Source: Lachnospiraceae bacterium
GTDB taxonomy: Bacteria; Bacillota; Clostridia; Lachnospirales; Lachnospiraceae
Reading direction: 5' to 3'
Assembly (NCBI GenBank): GCA_017411305.1
Contig: JAFQQI010000005.1
Span: 1 to 57,096 of the forward strand
Length of the DNA stretch: 57,096 bases
Part shown: positions 16,248 to 26,011 of the stretch, piece after piece
How positions within the stretch are numbered: the first letter of the stretch is position 1
How the letters are laid out: every line of letters starts with the position of its first letter
The notes under the pieces: generated by a model
Databases searched by the model: none
What the model saw: only the letters and a program-made list of their open reading frames with translations
Told to the model about the DNA's origin: nothing
Translations under genes and position numbers: made by a program

Positions 16248-17630
16248 GTGAAACATCGTAAAGGCATGAAAATTTTTATTGTGGGCGGAGGCAAAATCGG
16301 AGGTATGTTAGCCGGGCAGCTTGTACATGACGGTTATGAGATTACTGTGATTGATAGGGACGAAGAGATAGTAACAAGCCTCGGCAATTCTATGGATATT
16401 ATTTGCTTGCAGGGAAACGGAGCATCTTATGCGACTTTGCAGGATATGGATGTAAAAGAAGCCGACATATTTATAGCCGTGACAAACTCCGATGAGATGA
16501 ATATTTTGAGCTGTTTAACAGCACATATGTTAGGGGCAAAGCATACCATTGCCCGTATCAGAGATATTGACTATGCAAGGCAGTATAAGTTTTACAGAGA
16601 CAAGTTAGGACTTTCTATGATTATTAATCCGGAACTGGCTACTGCTATGGAGATTTATCGTTTGCTTCGCTTTCCGTTAGCAACCAGGGTAGAGGTATTT
16701 GCAAAGAACAGAGCAGAGTTGGTAGAGATGACAACACAGGAGAATAGTTCTCTTTGTGGGAAAACCTTAATTGAGATTAACCAAAATATGGGAATTGACT
16801 TATTGATATGTGCGATTGTCAGAGGCGAAGAGGTTTTTGTTCCTAAAGGAGATACCGTTATTCATGCAGGAGATATTTTGTACTTGACAGGGGCTGCTGA
16901 GGAATTCCGAAAGGCCTTCAAGAAATTAAAACTGCCGATTAAACCGTTACAATCGGTAATGATAGCCGGCGGTGGAAGAATATCCTATTATTTAGTGGAA
17001 CTGTTGCTTAAGCATGGCGCAAAAGTGACAATAGTAGAAAGAAATAAAGAGGAAGCTGTCCGCTTGGCAGAGGAACTTGCAGGTGTGAATGTTATTTGCG
17101 ATGATACACTGGCTTATTTCGATACCATGTCCCGGTCGGATATCGGAAATACAGATGCATTCATTGCATTGACTGAGGATGATGAGTACAACCTGGTGGC
17201 ATCCATGTTTGCAGAGTCACAGGAAATCGGCAAGGTAGTATCCCGTATTAAGATGAAGTCAAGATTAAAGGTTCTTCCAAGTGATAGTAAAATTTGTGTA
17301 ACCTCCAGAGAGGATGTTGCTGCAGACCGTATATTAGGTTATAGCCGTTCACTTTTGAATGCAGAAGATAATGAGGCAGTTGAATCATTATATCGTTTGA
17401 TGGACGGTAAAATTGAGTTTATAGAATTTAAAGTAGATGAAAAAGCAAAGAACCTTGATAAACCGCTTAAAAACCTGAAAATGAAAAGAAATATGTTGCT
17501 TGGTTGTATTATCAGAGATAACAAGACCATTATTCCGCGAGGCGATGACGTGATTCGTGCAGGAGATACGGTTCTTGTGGCAACCATTAACCGGCAGATT
17601 GCCAGATTAGAAGATATTTTTGCATCATAG
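16248..17630 (+). CDS. trkA: Trk potassium uptake regulatory subunit
   Basis: The 460-residue peripheral protein has two RCK modules, each with a Rossmann NAD-binding start: IFIVGGGKIGGMLAG (about 10) and VMIAGGGRISYYLVELL (about 240), each followed by a TrkA-C domain. It gates TrkH in response to NAD(H)/nucleotides. The GTG at 16248 is used because AGAGGA sits 7 bp upstream, whereas the ATG at 16266 has no properly spaced site. TATAAT sequences at about 16199 and 16210 suggest a promoter. It is followed 16 bp later by trkH. Confidence 0.93.
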   Translation: MKHRKGMKIFIVGGGKIGGMLAGQLVHDGYEITVIDRDEEIVTSLGNSMDIICLQGNGASYATLQDMDVKEADIFIAVTNSDEMNILSCLTAHMLGAKHTIARIRDIDYARQYKFYRDKLGLSMIINPELATAMEIYRLLRFPLATRVEVFAKNRAELVEMTTQENSSLCGKTLIEINQNMGIDLLICAIVRGEEVFVPKGDTVIHAGDILYLTGAAEEFRKAFKKLKLPIKPLQSVMIAGGGRISYYLVELLLKHGAKVTIVERNKEEAVRLAEELAGVNVICDDTLAYFDTMSRSDIGNTDAFIALTEDDEYNLVASMFAESQEIGKVVSRIKMKSRLKVLPSDSKICVTSREDVAADRILGYSRSLLNAEDNEAVESLYRLMDGKIEFIEFKVDEKAKNLDKPLKNLKMKRNMLLGCIIRDNKTIIPRGDDVIRAGDTVLVATINRQIARLEDIFAS

Positions 17631-17646
17631 CTTGTAGGTGAAAAGG

Positions 17647-19083
17647 ATGAATAAGCGGAAAATAATAAGTATTATCGGCAAAATTATTTTAATAGAGGCG
17701 GTTCTTATGATCCCCTCACTGATTATAGCTCTCGTTTACGGAGATGGTGATGCACCGGCATTTCTTTGCACAATCATTCCTTTTTTAGTGATAGGGTTGT
17801 TGCTCTCGAGAATTAAGCAATCTGAAAAGAGAATGAGTAGCCGTGACGGATATTTCATAGTAGCTGCGGCTTGGATTGTTGTATCAATTATCGGAGCACT
17901 ACCGCTTTATATTGCAGGAGGGTTTGACTCTTACATCGGAGCACTATTTGAAATTGTATCGGGATTTACTACGACAGGTGCATCCGTTCTTACAGAACCG
18001 GCAGAATTAGGACATGGTGTACTTTTTTGGAGGAGCTTTACTCATTGGGTAGGCGGAATGGGAGTGCTTGTATTTGTGCTGATGGTTATGCCGATGGAGA
18101 ATGATAATTCCATGCACTTGGTAAGAGCAGAGGTGCCTGGGCCCACGGCAGGTAAATTGGTGCCGAGAATGCGGACTACGTCTATGATTCTTTATGGTAT
18201 TTATGCAGTAATGACAGTAGTGTTGATTCTTTTACTGCTTTTGGGAAGAATGCCTTTGTTTGACAGCTTTTGCATTGCGTTCGGTACAGCAGGAACCGGT
18301 GGTTTTGCAACTACAGCAGCAGGCATTGGCGGGTATAACAGTGCTTATTTGGAAATTGTAATTGGTATCTTTATGCTGATGTTTGGTATTAATTTTAATC
18401 TATATCATTTGATTTTGCTTGGGAAAGTAAAAGATGTACTTAAGACGGAAGAAGTAAAGGTATATTTAGGAATTGTTGCAGTATCGGTGTTAGCCATTTC
18501 CTTGAATATTATGGGACAGGCGCAAAGCTTTACAAGGGCACTACGAGATGCGTTTTTTCAGGTATCCAGTATCATTACTACTACAGGATTTGCAACTGTT
18601 GATTATAATTTCTGGCCGGAGTTTTCTAAACATATGCTTGTTCTATTGATGGTTTTTGGAGCATGCGCCGGTTCTACGGGTGGCGGTATGAAGATATCCA
18701 GAGTGATTATTTTAGTAAAGTCATTATTTGCGGAGATTAAGCAGATTATTACACCTAAGGCGGTTGTTACGGTAAGACTGGACGGTAAAGCGGTAAACAA
18801 ACAGACACTAAATTCTACAAGAGTATATGCTGCGGCATATTTGATTTTGGTTTGTGTATTTACTTTGGTTTTATCATTAGATGGGCTTGATTTGACTACT
18901 AATTTTACGGCGGTTTTGGCTTGTTTTAATAACATAGGACCGGGACTTGGTCTTGTAGGACCTGCCGCTAATTTCAGTGTGTATTCTGATTGGGCGCAAT
19001 TATGGCTTTCGATTGCTATGCTGACGGGCCGACTTGAAATATTCCCAATGTTTCTGCTGTTTGCAAAGTCAGCACATGAATAA
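17647..19083 (+). CDS. trkH: Trk potassium transporter, channel subunit
   Basis: The integral membrane protein of about 478 residues has the four pore loops of the Trk/Ktr superfamily: GFTTTGAS, GTAGTGGFATT, ITTTGFATVD and FNNIGPGLG, each with the selectivity glycine. FTHWVGGMGVLVF is also conserved. It imports potassium across the cytoplasmic membrane with trkA just upstream. The ATG at 17647 has better ribosome-site spacing than the GTG at 17638. A strong terminator follows. Confidence 0.95.
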   Translation: MNKRKIISIIGKIILIEAVLMIPSLIIALVYGDGDAPAFLCTIIPFLVIGLLLSRIKQSEKRMSSRDGYFIVAAAWIVVSIIGALPLYIAGGFDSYIGALFEIVSGFTTTGASVLTEPAELGHGVLFWRSFTHWVGGMGVLVFVLMVMPMENDNSMHLVRAEVPGPTAGKLVPRMRTTSMILYGIYAVMTVVLILLLLLGRMPLFDSFCIAFGTAGTGGFATTAAGIGGYNSAYLEIVIGIFMLMFGINFNLYHLILLGKVKDVLKTEEVKVYLGIVAVSVLAISLNIMGQAQSFTRALRDAFFQVSSIITTTGFATVDYNFWPEFSKHMLVLLMVFGACAGSTGGGMKISRVIILVKSLFAEIKQIITPKAVVTVRLDGKAVNKQTLNSTRVYAAAYLILVCVFTLVLSLDGLDLTTNFTAVLACFNNIGPGLGLVGPAANFSVYSDWAQLWLSIAMLTGRLEIFPMFLLFAKSAHE

Positions 19084-19088
19084 AAATG

Positions 19089-19136
19089 AAACCACCGGAC
19101 AAAAGAGATTTACTTCATCTTTTGTTCGGTGGTTTT
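19089..19136. terminator. Terminator between trkH and the converging Rpn gene
   Basis: An 18-bp stem (19089-19106 with 19118-19135; ACCACCGGACAAAAGA core) is followed by TTTTT on plus and has A residues at its left end, so it may work in both directions. Confidence 0.88.
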
Positions 19137-19162
19137 TATCAAGTTAGCGAATGTGACATTTA

Positions 19163-20407
19163 CTAATTATTGAGAACGGAGAGAACATATTCTAAGGAAA
19201 GCTGCAATTCGTTGGAAATTTCCTCCGCACTTTTGTTTTGACAACGTAACTTGTAGATGTTACGCTCATTGATAGCATCATCTCTCTGAGCCACAGCATC
19301 ATCTCTCTGAGCCACAGCATCATCTCTCTGAGCCACGGCATCATCTCTCTGAGCCACGGCATCATCTCTCTGAGCCACGGCATCATCTCTCTGAGCCACT
19401 ACATTGTCCAGTGCGGCAACAGCTTCGTTCATGGCCGCCACGGCGTTATCTCTTCTGGCAATGGCTTCGCTAACTTCTTCCTGCAATTCTGCAACCATCA
19501 AGCGTTCCAAATTTTTGTCCATGATATACAATTCTTCAGACAACATATCAATCAACTCCTTTGGCGTGTTTACGAAATTGGTTATTTCCTGATAAATAGA
19601 AGCAAAGCTTGGAAAGCTATCAATCAACATATGAATAGAGGCAGGATCCGTAGCGCTTAAGAAGGTAAGCCATGCTTCTAAATCATTACTATTTTTAGTT
19701 ATATTATGTACAATTGAATGAAAACTGTCAAGGCAAAGAAAGATGTCTTCATGCAGTCCGGAATTTTGCGAGTATATTCCGGTATCAAAATAAGTTCTGC
19801 GCCTATGAACATATTTTCCATGAGCAGTGTGAAATTCCTTAGGGCTTTGCTCCATAAGGATAATGCTGTATACTTTGTGTAAATGATTAAAGGTAAACTT
19901 TTTGCCCAGAGCGGCCTTTCGGTCTGCATATTGCCGCATAATAATATCGGAAATGTAGCAGTCTGCGCGTGCGAGAGGAAAGTTATATCCGATTTTCTGC
20001 ATCTCTACATTGGCAAAAGACTGGTCATCTAACTGCACCAGAATGTCCATAACAACAAAAGCAGCACTTTCATTCATTTGTGTACCTGATCGCGGTATTA
20101 TCCGTATGATAGTTACATTGTGTCCTAAGATTGCGGATAACAGAGATTCCAATCGTTTGAGGCCCTGTTCTTTTTCGGGATTGAATACTTTACGGAATAC
20201 AGAATCATATGTAATTTTTAGCCCCTGCTTTCCTAAACAGAAATCCATCAGCTCCTGTTGCATGGACACCGGAAGTGATTTGTAATTTTCCCATGCGGTA
20301 GGTATGCTTTTGAAATGTGCTTCGATTGCCGCCTGTGATGAAAAAGCTGGAAGCGGCAGTGCGCGGACATATTGCTTGTCCGAAAAAGTAGATTTGTTTT
20401 GTGACAT
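19163..20407 (-). CDS. Rpn-family PD-(D/E)XK nuclease with heptad-repeat tail
   Basis: The 414-residue protein begins after AAAGGAGG. The nuclease core is in the first about 300 residues: ITYDSVFRKVFN, then VVMDILVQLDD and ANVEMQKIG, which supply the Asp and Glu-x-Gln active site. Rpn proteins are transposase-like nucleases that promote recombination and cut DNA. From about 330 it is a coiled coil of DDAVAQR heptads encoded by six 21-bp repeats. It ends with the SAEEISNELQLSLEYVLSVL HTH-like tail typical of the family. The tail length is probably variable between strains. A second family member starts at 56801. Confidence 0.88.
   Translation of the reverse strand: MSQNKSTFSDKQYVRALPLPAFSSQAAIEAHFKSIPTAWENYKSLPVSMQQELMDFCLGKQGLKITYDSVFRKVFNPEKEQGLKRLESLLSAILGHNVTIIRIIPRSGTQMNESAAFVVMDILVQLDDQSFANVEMQKIGYNFPLARADCYISDIIMRQYADRKAALGKKFTFNHLHKVYSIILMEQSPKEFHTAHGKYVHRRRTYFDTGIYSQNSGLHEDIFLCLDSFHSIVHNITKNSNDLEAWLTFLSATDPASIHMLIDSFPSFASIYQEITNFVNTPKELIDMLSEELYIMDKNLERLMVAELQEEVSEAIARRDNAVAAMNEAVAALDNVVAQRDDAVAQRDDAVAQRDDAVAQRDDAVAQRDDAVAQRDDAINERNIYKLRCQNKSAEEISNELQLSLEYVLSVLNN
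19274..19399 (-). repeat. Six tandem 21-bp units encoding DDAVAQR heptads
   Basis: Six exact-length units (ATCATCTCTCTGAGCCAC core) run without gaps. The three at 19274-19336 begin with A and the three at 19337-19399 begin with G; otherwise they are identical. The period keeps the frame and adds exactly one coiled-coil heptad per unit. The near-perfect identity implies recent expansion. Confidence 0.95.
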
Positions 20408-20574
20408 AGATAGTCCTCCTTTAGATATGATTTTGCTTTTTCAAGGGAAATGATTTGAAACAATAAGAGTTTTGAGATAAAATAGAATCAATCAAGAACC
20501 TTGGAAAAATATAAGAATGTTACAAAATTAAGTATAACAGAAATATGATATTTTGACAATGCCTTTTGTGAGAA

Positions 20575-20928
20575 ATGTTAAGACAGGCAGAGTGCCTTCG
20601 CAACGAAGCCATGGATAACGGCAATGCTAATTGGGATGATAACTTTGCATGGTTTTGCGATTTCCTTAAGGATACACTAACGCAAAGCGGTGTTTTTGAC
20701 GGTGAAAAAAATAAGAAGCTGGAAAAAACACTTGCTTATGTCAAAGCCAATGGTGAATACGCCAAAGCATACGGTGAGGGTAAAATTTCTGATGAAGAAG
20801 TAGATATTTTACGCCTTGCTTATACGGAAGACGACTTATATGATTACCTTGAGGATGCCATTGCTGAGTTTTATCTGGTACATAAAACTCCCATCCCATA
20901 TGAAAAGAAGGAGTTTATTTACAGATAA
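20575..20928 (+). CDS. Uncharacterised acidic protein, possibly 5'-truncated
   Basis: A frame of 117 codons with protein-like composition: WDDNFAWFCDFLKDTLTQSG, EKTLAYVKANGEYAKAYGEG and an acidic helix ending FYLVHKTPIPYEKKEF. A stop codon (TGA) lies two codons before the ATG at 20575 and no ribosome site is visible there or at the internal ATG 20611. It may be the 3' remainder of a longer gene or use an unusual start. I recognise no family. It converges on buk, sharing the intervening hairpin. Confidence 0.5.
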   Translation: MLRQAECLRNEAMDNGNANWDDNFAWFCDFLKDTLTQSGVFDGEKNKKLEKTLAYVKANGEYAKAYGEGKISDEEVDILRLAYTEDDLYDYLEDAIAEFYLVHKTPIPYEKKEFIYR

Positions 20929-20929
20929 A

Positions 20930-20966
20930 AAAATCCCCCGGATATTCAAACTTTCCGGGGGATTCA
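20930..20966 (-). terminator. Terminator of the ptb-buk operon
   Basis: AATCCCCCGGA pairs with TCCGGGGGATT. Read on the minus strand, the stem is followed by seven T residues, so it ends buk transcription. The plus-strand side has only a weak U tract. Confidence 0.88.
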
Positions 20967-20978
20967 TTATTTATCTAA

Positions 20979-22046
20979 TTAATATTTCATAGCCTCTTCT
21001 TCGCCATTCATAACACGAAGTGCACCCTGCACCAAAGCAAGAAGCTCGTCTTCACCGGGATATACGGTGAAAGGAGCGATAAAGCCTGCTCTTTCCTGCA
21101 TCTTATCTACAACAACCTTGTTGTAAGCAATACCGCCGGTTACGATGATTTGATCAACTTTTCCTTTCAGAACGCAAGCCATGGAACCGATGTCCTTGGT
21201 TACCTGAAGGATAAAAGCTTCACGGATTTCATTTGCTTTTTCATTGCCTTCATCTACCATCTTACCTACTTCACGCATATCGTTGGTGCCGAGATATGCA
21301 TTGAAACCGCCGCCGCCTACTAATTTCTTGTAAACTTCCTTTTCTGTATACTGACCGGAGAAGCACATTTTAATAAGTGCTCCTACAGGTACACCGCCGG
21401 CTCTTTCGGGGGAGAAAGCTCCGTCACCGTCAAGTGCGTTAAATACGTCAATAATACGTCCGTTTTCGTGGGCACCTACAGAAACACCGCCGCCCATGTG
21501 AACTACGATTAAGTTTAAGGATTCGTAAGGAACGCCCTGTTCCTTAGCATAACGCTTAGCAACCGCTTTCTGGTTCAGTGCATGGAATACACTGGTACGG
21601 GGCATTTCAGGAACACCGGAGTATCTTGCGATGGGCATCAGTTCATCAACAACAACGGGGTCAACAATGTAAGAGGGAACACCGATTGCATCACCGATTT
21701 CTCTTGCAAGGATACCGCCTAAGTTGGAAGCGTGCTGACCCTGCTTACCGATTTTTAAGTCTTCAAGCAAATCATCGGTTACTGCATAAGTACCACCGGG
21801 GATAGGCTTTAACATACCGCCGCGGCCTACGATTACCTGAAGGGATTTGATGTCAAAATCTTTTTTGGCAAGTAAGTCAAGAATAATCTGCTTACGGAAA
21901 TCCTTCTGGTCTACGATGGAAGCGTACTGTGCGATTTCTTCTGTAGAGTGACGAAGGGTTTCTTCGAATAATAAGGTTTCATCTTCAAATACACCGATTT
22001 TGGTGGAAGTGGAACCGGGATTGATAATCAAACTTTTGATAGACAT
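20979..22046 (-). CDS. buk: Butyrate kinase
   Basis: Converts butyryl phosphate and ADP to butyrate and ATP in the cytosol, the last energy-yielding step of this butyrate route. The 355-residue protein has the acetokinase-family phosphate loop [16 protein letters not shown] at the start, [16 protein letters not shown] in the middle and VTGGIA near the end. AGGAGG precedes the ATG. It lies 33 bp downstream of ptb in one operon ending at a strong terminator. A close relative is branched-chain acid kinase, but the ptb pairing favours butyrate. Confidence 0.93.
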   Translation of the reverse strand: MSIKSLIINPGSTSTKIGVFEDETLLFEETLRHSTEEIAQYASIVDQKDFRKQIILDLLAKKDFDIKSLQVIVGRGGMLKPIPGGTYAVTDDLLEDLKIGKQGQHASNLGGILAREIGDAIGVPSYIVDPVVVDELMPIARYSGVPEMPRTSVFHALNQKAVAKRYAKEQGVPYESLNLIVVHMGGGVSVGAHENGRIIDVFNALDGDGAFSPERAGGVPVGALIKMCFSGQYTEKEVYKKLVGGGGFNAYLGTNDMREVGKMVDEGNEKANEIREAFILQVTKDIGSMACVLKGKVDQIIVTGGIAYNKVVVDKMQERAGFIAPFTVYPGEDELLALVQGALRVMNGEEEAMKY

Positions 22047-22079
22047 TTTACTTTCCTCCTGTTTGATAAATAAATTGAT

Positions 22080-23006
22080 TTATGCGTTTGCTTTTTTCAT
22101 CTCTTCTGCAACAACAGCAGCAAGAGCAATAGAGTTTACTTTTGTTTCAAAGGTATCGGAACGGGAGGTAAGGATAACCGGAACTTTAGTTCCTGTTAAA
22201 ATACAGCCGTTCTTTACACCGGGAACTGTATGTACCAATGCTTTGTATACAAGATTACCTGCATGAATATCAGGGAAGAGAAGTACATCGGCATCACCCT
22301 GGATTTTGCGGTCTGTAGCACCTTTGTGAAGTGCAGCTTCAGGGTCGATGGAAAGGTCTAAGGAAAGAGGACCGTCAACGATACAATCGGTAATCAGACC
22401 TTCTGCATTCATCTTGGTAAGCTCTGCAGCTTCTACTGTTTCAGGCATTTTGGGATTTACCACTTCTACAGCAGCAAGAGGAGCCACCTTAGGGCAATCT
22501 ACGCCGCATGCCTTACATACGGGAACGGTATTTTTGATAATGCTTACTTTATCTTCTAAGGTAGGGTAAGTCATAAATGCAACATCGGTTAAGAATAAAA
22601 GCTGTTCAAGACCGGGAATGTCAAATACGGCTACGTGGGAAAGAGGGCTTCCGGTACGAAGACCTACTTCTTTATCAAGAACGCTCTTTAAGAAGTTCTT
22701 GGTATCAACAAGTCCCTTCATATACATATCTGCCTTGCCGTCATGTGCCAGTTTTACAGCGGTAAGGGATGCCTGAATCATATCGGGCTCGTTGATGATT
22801 TCAAAGCCGGATACATCAATGTTCAGGGAAGCAGCAATCTCTTTAATTTTTGCTTCATCACCTACTAAAATTGCGTTTGCAATGTTTCTTTCCTTGGCAG
22901 CCTGAACTGCTTCAAGGACAGCGGAGTCCTGAGCCACAGCTACGGCAACAGTTTTGGCTCCGCATTCGCTGATTTTGGAAATAATGTCATCAAATCCTTT
23001 GTTCAT
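22080..23006 (-). CDS. ptb: Phosphate butyryltransferase
   Basis: Exchanges CoA of butyryl-CoA for phosphate. The 308-residue protein belongs to the phosphotransacetylase/PTB family: TVAVAVAQDSAVLEAV, ANAILVGDE, LTDVAFMTYPTLEDKV and DADVLLFPDIHAGNL. AGAGG precedes the ATG. It is the first gene of the ptb-buk operon and is read from a consensus promoter at 23058-23086. The earlier butyryl-CoA pathway genes are not in the window. Confidence 0.93.
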   Translation of the reverse strand: MNKGFDDIISKISECGAKTVAVAVAQDSAVLEAVQAAKERNIANAILVGDEAKIKEIAASLNIDVSGFEIINEPDMIQASLTAVKLAHDGKADMYMKGLVDTKNFLKSVLDKEVGLRTGSPLSHVAVFDIPGLEQLLFLTDVAFMTYPTLEDKVSIIKNTVPVCKACGVDCPKVAPLAAVEVVNPKMPETVEAAELTKMNAEGLITDCIVDGPLSLDLSIDPEAALHKGATDRKIQGDADVLLFPDIHAGNLVYKALVHTVPGVKNGCILTGTKVPVILTSRSDTFETKVNSIALAAVVAEEMKKANA

Positions 23007-23057
23007 TTCATTTTACCTCTTACTGAATATATTTGTTAAATTTATAACACAATTATC

Positions 23058-23086
23058 ATCATAGCACATTTAACCATAAATATCAA
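23058..23086 (-). promoter_or_regulatory. Sigma-A promoter of ptb-buk
   Basis: On the minus strand TTGATA (23086-23081), a 17-bp spacer and TATGAT (23063-23058) lie about 50 bp before the ptb start. The close consensus match fits a strongly expressed fermentation operon. The remainder of 23087-23259 holds the leader of the divergent reductase gene and nothing else I can support. Confidence 0.78.
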
Positions 23087-23259
23087 TCCATTTCACAAAG
23101 ATAAAAACATACTTGAACTGACTGTTTTTTACTATTTATGGAGTATTTTGTTATAGTCAGGAAAAGGTGTCAGTGATATAATAAACTGGATTAGATGTAA
23201 AGGTGTAAGATGTCTGCGAGGCGTCATGTCAGAGTGAACAAATGGAGAGGTATGGGTAT

Positions 23260-24396
23260 ATGGAAAAAAGAGCATTAGAGAAGCTTGGAATTGAAACTTC
23301 ATTGTTGGGATTCGGTTGTATGCGTTTTCCCACAGATGCAGAAGGCAAAATTGATGAAGCAAAAGCAGAAGAAATGATTGATAAAGCAATAGCTGCCGGC
23401 GTAAATTATATTGATACGGCATATCCTTATCATGACGGAGCCAGCGAACCCTTTGTAGGGAAAGTAATGAAGAAATATCAAAGAGATTCTTTTTATCTGG
23501 CAACCAAGCTGCCGGTATGGCTGGTAGAAACAGCAGAGGATATTGACAGGATTTTTGAGGAGCAGCTTACCAGACTGCAGACAGATTATATTGATTTTTA
23601 TCTGTTACATGCCATGAACAAGGAACGTTTTGATAAGATGAAAGCAATCGGATGTCTGGATGTGCTGGAAGCGAAGCGGGCAGAAGGTAAGATTAAGTAT
23701 ATCGGTTTTTCCTTCCATGATGATTATGAAGTGTTTGAAGAAGCAATTAATGAAAGAGATTGGGATTTCTGTCAGATTCAGCTGAATTACATGGATGCCA
23801 ATGAACAGGCCGGATTAAAGGGATATGAACTGGCAGCAAGTAAAGGCATCCCTGTAGTAGTAATGGAGCCTGTAAAAGGCGGCTCGCTGGCAGTGTTTGC
23901 TGAGGATATTACAAACGAATTTAAAAAGCTGGATGCAGATGCTTCGGTTGCTTCCTTTGCTCTGCGCTGGGTAGGAAGCCTGCCCGGAATTAAGGTAATC
24001 TTAAGCGGTATGACTACCATGGAGCAGGTAGAAGATAATTTAAAGACCTTCGGTGAGTTTAAAGCCCTTTCAGAAGAAGAGGCAAAGGCAATTGATAAGA
24101 TTGTGGATACACTTAACAGCCGGATTCAGAACGGCTGTACCGGCTGCCGCTATTGTATGCCTTGTCCTGCGGGCGTAGATATTCCTGCATGCTTTCGTGC
24201 ATGGAACACCTATCATATGTATCAAAACTATCATGCGGTAAGCTGGAAATGGGAACAGGAAATCGGAGAAGAAAAACAGGCAAAGAACTGTGTGAAGTGC
24301 GGTAAGTGTGAGGCTGTTTGTCCTCAGAAGATTTCAATCAGAGAGGATTTGGCAAAGGCTCAGAAAGACTTAGACGAGAAAAAATATATTTTCTAA
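23260..24396 (+). CDS. Aldo/keto reductase with C-terminal ferredoxin-type domain
   Basis: The 378-residue protein has an AKR barrel with GFGCMRFP, the catalytic Asp-Tyr region NYIDTAYPYHDG, the lysine in ATKLPVWL and the HAMN segment. The C-terminus carries cysteines CTGCRYCMPCP and a full 4Fe-4S motif CVKCGKCEAVCPQ. This architecture is frequent in anaerobes and suggests electrons from ferredoxin-like clusters. The ATG at 23260 follows GGAGAGG; the ATG at 23242 has no ribosome site. A GH13 gene starts 12 bp after the stop, so the two are co-transcribed. Confidence 0.9.
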   Translation: MEKRALEKLGIETSLLGFGCMRFPTDAEGKIDEAKAEEMIDKAIAAGVNYIDTAYPYHDGASEPFVGKVMKKYQRDSFYLATKLPVWLVETAEDIDRIFEEQLTRLQTDYIDFYLLHAMNKERFDKMKAIGCLDVLEAKRAEGKIKYIGFSFHDDYEVFEEAINERDWDFCQIQLNYMDANEQAGLKGYELAASKGIPVVVMEPVKGGSLAVFAEDITNEFKKLDADASVASFALRWVGSLPGIKVILSGMTTMEQVEDNLKTFGEFKALSEEEAKAIDKIVDTLNSRIQNGCTGCRYCMPCPAGVDIPACFRAWNTYHMYQNYHAVSWKWEQEIGEEKQAKNCVKCGKCEAVCPQKISIREDLAKAQKDLDEKKYIF

Positions 24397-24408
24397 AGGA
24401 GACTGACT

Positions 24409-25947
24409 ATGGCAAAGTGGCTTGATGACGCAATTTTTTATGAGATTTATCCCCAGTCCTTTATGGATACCAATGCAGACGGCATCGGAGATTTCCAGGG
24501 AATTATTTCCAAACTGGATTATATTAAGGATTTAGGATGTAATGCTATTTGGATTAATCCCTGCTTCAAATCCCCTTTTGGAGATGCAGGCTATGATGTG
24601 GAGGACTATTATACCATAGCTCCCAGATACGGAACTAACGAAGATGCAAAACAGCTTTTTGAAGAAGTTCACAAACGGGGAATGCATATTTTGTTTGATT
24701 TGGTACCGGGACATACTTCCGTACAGCATCAGTGGTTTAAGGAATCCATGAAACCGGAGAGAAATGAATACAGTGACAGATATATTTGGACCGACAGTAT
24801 CTGGGAATCGCCTGAAGACTTGCCTTGTCTTCGCGGTATTTCTGACAGAGACGGTTCCTGCTCCGTAAACTTCTTTTCTACCCAGCCGGCATTAAATTAC
24901 GGATACTACAAGATTACCAGACCCTGGCAAATGTCTCCCGAAGACGAAGGACCTAAGGCTACCTTGGAAGCTATGAAGGATGTAATGCGTTTCTGGCTGA
25001 CCATGGGCTGTGACGGCTTCCGTGTGGATATGGCAGGCTCCTTGGTAAAGCAAGATGAGGAAGGAAAAGGCACCATTGCCCTTTGGAATAAGGTAAGAGC
25101 TTTCCTGGATGAGGAATTCCCGGAAGCAGCGCTGGTTTCCGAATGGGGTGAGCCGGATAAATCCTTACAGGGTGGCTTCCACATGGACTTTTTGTTGCAT
25201 TTCGGGCCTTCCCATTACAATGACTTGTTCCGCTGTGAACATCCTTATTTTAACAAAGAGGGCAAGGGTGATATTTCCGAGTTTGTAGCAAAGTATTTAG
25301 AAAATTATGAGAAGTCCGAGAAGAAAGGACTTATTTGCATCCCCTCCGGCAATCATGACATGGACAGAATGGCAAGAACCTTAGATCCGGAAGAGATGAA
25401 GATTGCCTTTGCATTCTTACTGTCAATGCCCGGTGCGCCGTTTATTTATTACGGCGATGAAATCGGCATGCGTTATGTGGAAGGACTTACTTCTGTAGAA
25501 GGTGGATTCAGCAGAACCGGTGCCCGCAGTCCCATGCAGTGGAACAGTGGTGTCAATGCCGGATTCAGTACTGCACCTAAGGAAAAGCTTTATATTAAGC
25601 AGGATGAGAGTGCTGACAGGCCTACCGTAGAAGGACAACAGGCTGATAAGGATTCTCTTTACCATGAAATCAAGAAGCTGATTGCAGTAAGACAAGCGCA
25701 TAAGGCGTTGCAAAGCAAAGGCGAAATTGAGTTTGTATATGCAGAGAAAGAAAGTTATCCTTTTGCATATGTAAGAAGCATGGAGGATGAAAAAATCCTT
25801 GTGGTAATTAATCCTTCTGATAAAGAAGTAAGCTTTAAGAGCGGCTTGCAGCTTGGAGAAGTGATTTATTCCTACAACGGGGAAGTGAAGTCAGAAGGCG
25901 GTATGATAGTTTTGCCGGCAGGTAGCGTCAGCTTTACAACCGTGTAA
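24409..25947 (+). CDS. GH13 alpha-glucosidase/amylase-family enzyme
   Basis: The 512-residue protein shows the GH13 barrel: AIFYEIYPQSFMDTNADGIGD, GYDVEDYY, LFDLVPGHTS, nucleophile Asp in GFRVDMAGS (about 210), acid Glu in LVSEWGEP (about 245), and the transition-state Asp in SGNHDMDR. There is no signal peptide, so it acts on imported alpha-glucosides. The PQSFMDTNADGIGD form is seen in oligo-1,6-glucosidase, trehalose-hydrolase and sucrose-hydrolase groups; the exact substrate is not decided. AAAGGAG precedes the ATG. Confidence 0.9.
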   Translation: MAKWLDDAIFYEIYPQSFMDTNADGIGDFQGIISKLDYIKDLGCNAIWINPCFKSPFGDAGYDVEDYYTIAPRYGTNEDAKQLFEEVHKRGMHILFDLVPGHTSVQHQWFKESMKPERNEYSDRYIWTDSIWESPEDLPCLRGISDRDGSCSVNFFSTQPALNYGYYKITRPWQMSPEDEGPKATLEAMKDVMRFWLTMGCDGFRVDMAGSLVKQDEEGKGTIALWNKVRAFLDEEFPEAALVSEWGEPDKSLQGGFHMDFLLHFGPSHYNDLFRCEHPYFNKEGKGDISEFVAKYLENYEKSEKKGLICIPSGNHDMDRMARTLDPEEMKIAFAFLLSMPGAPFIYYGDEIGMRYVEGLTSVEGGFSRTGARSPMQWNSGVNAGFSTAPKEKLYIKQDESADRPTVEGQQADKDSLYHEIKKLIAVRQAHKALQSKGEIEFVYAEKESYPFAYVRSMEDEKILVVINPSDKEVSFKSGLQLGEVIYSYNGEVKSEGGMIVLPAGSVSFTTV

Positions 25948-25972
25948 ATTAATAAGATATTATAAAGATAGG

Positions 25973-26006
25973 AGAGCATAGCCGCTGTCGCAGCTATGCT
26001 CTTTAT
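25973..26006. terminator. Terminator between GH13 and SOD genes
   Basis: AGAGCATAGC pairs with GCTATGCTCT around CGCTGTCGCA and is followed by a short T-rich tail. The converging genes probably share it. Confidence 0.7.
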
Positions 26007-26011
26007 CATAA

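Noticed and set aside
19274-19399. Regular repeats as a CRISPR array
   Set aside because: The units are contiguous with no spacers and lie in frame within a gene.
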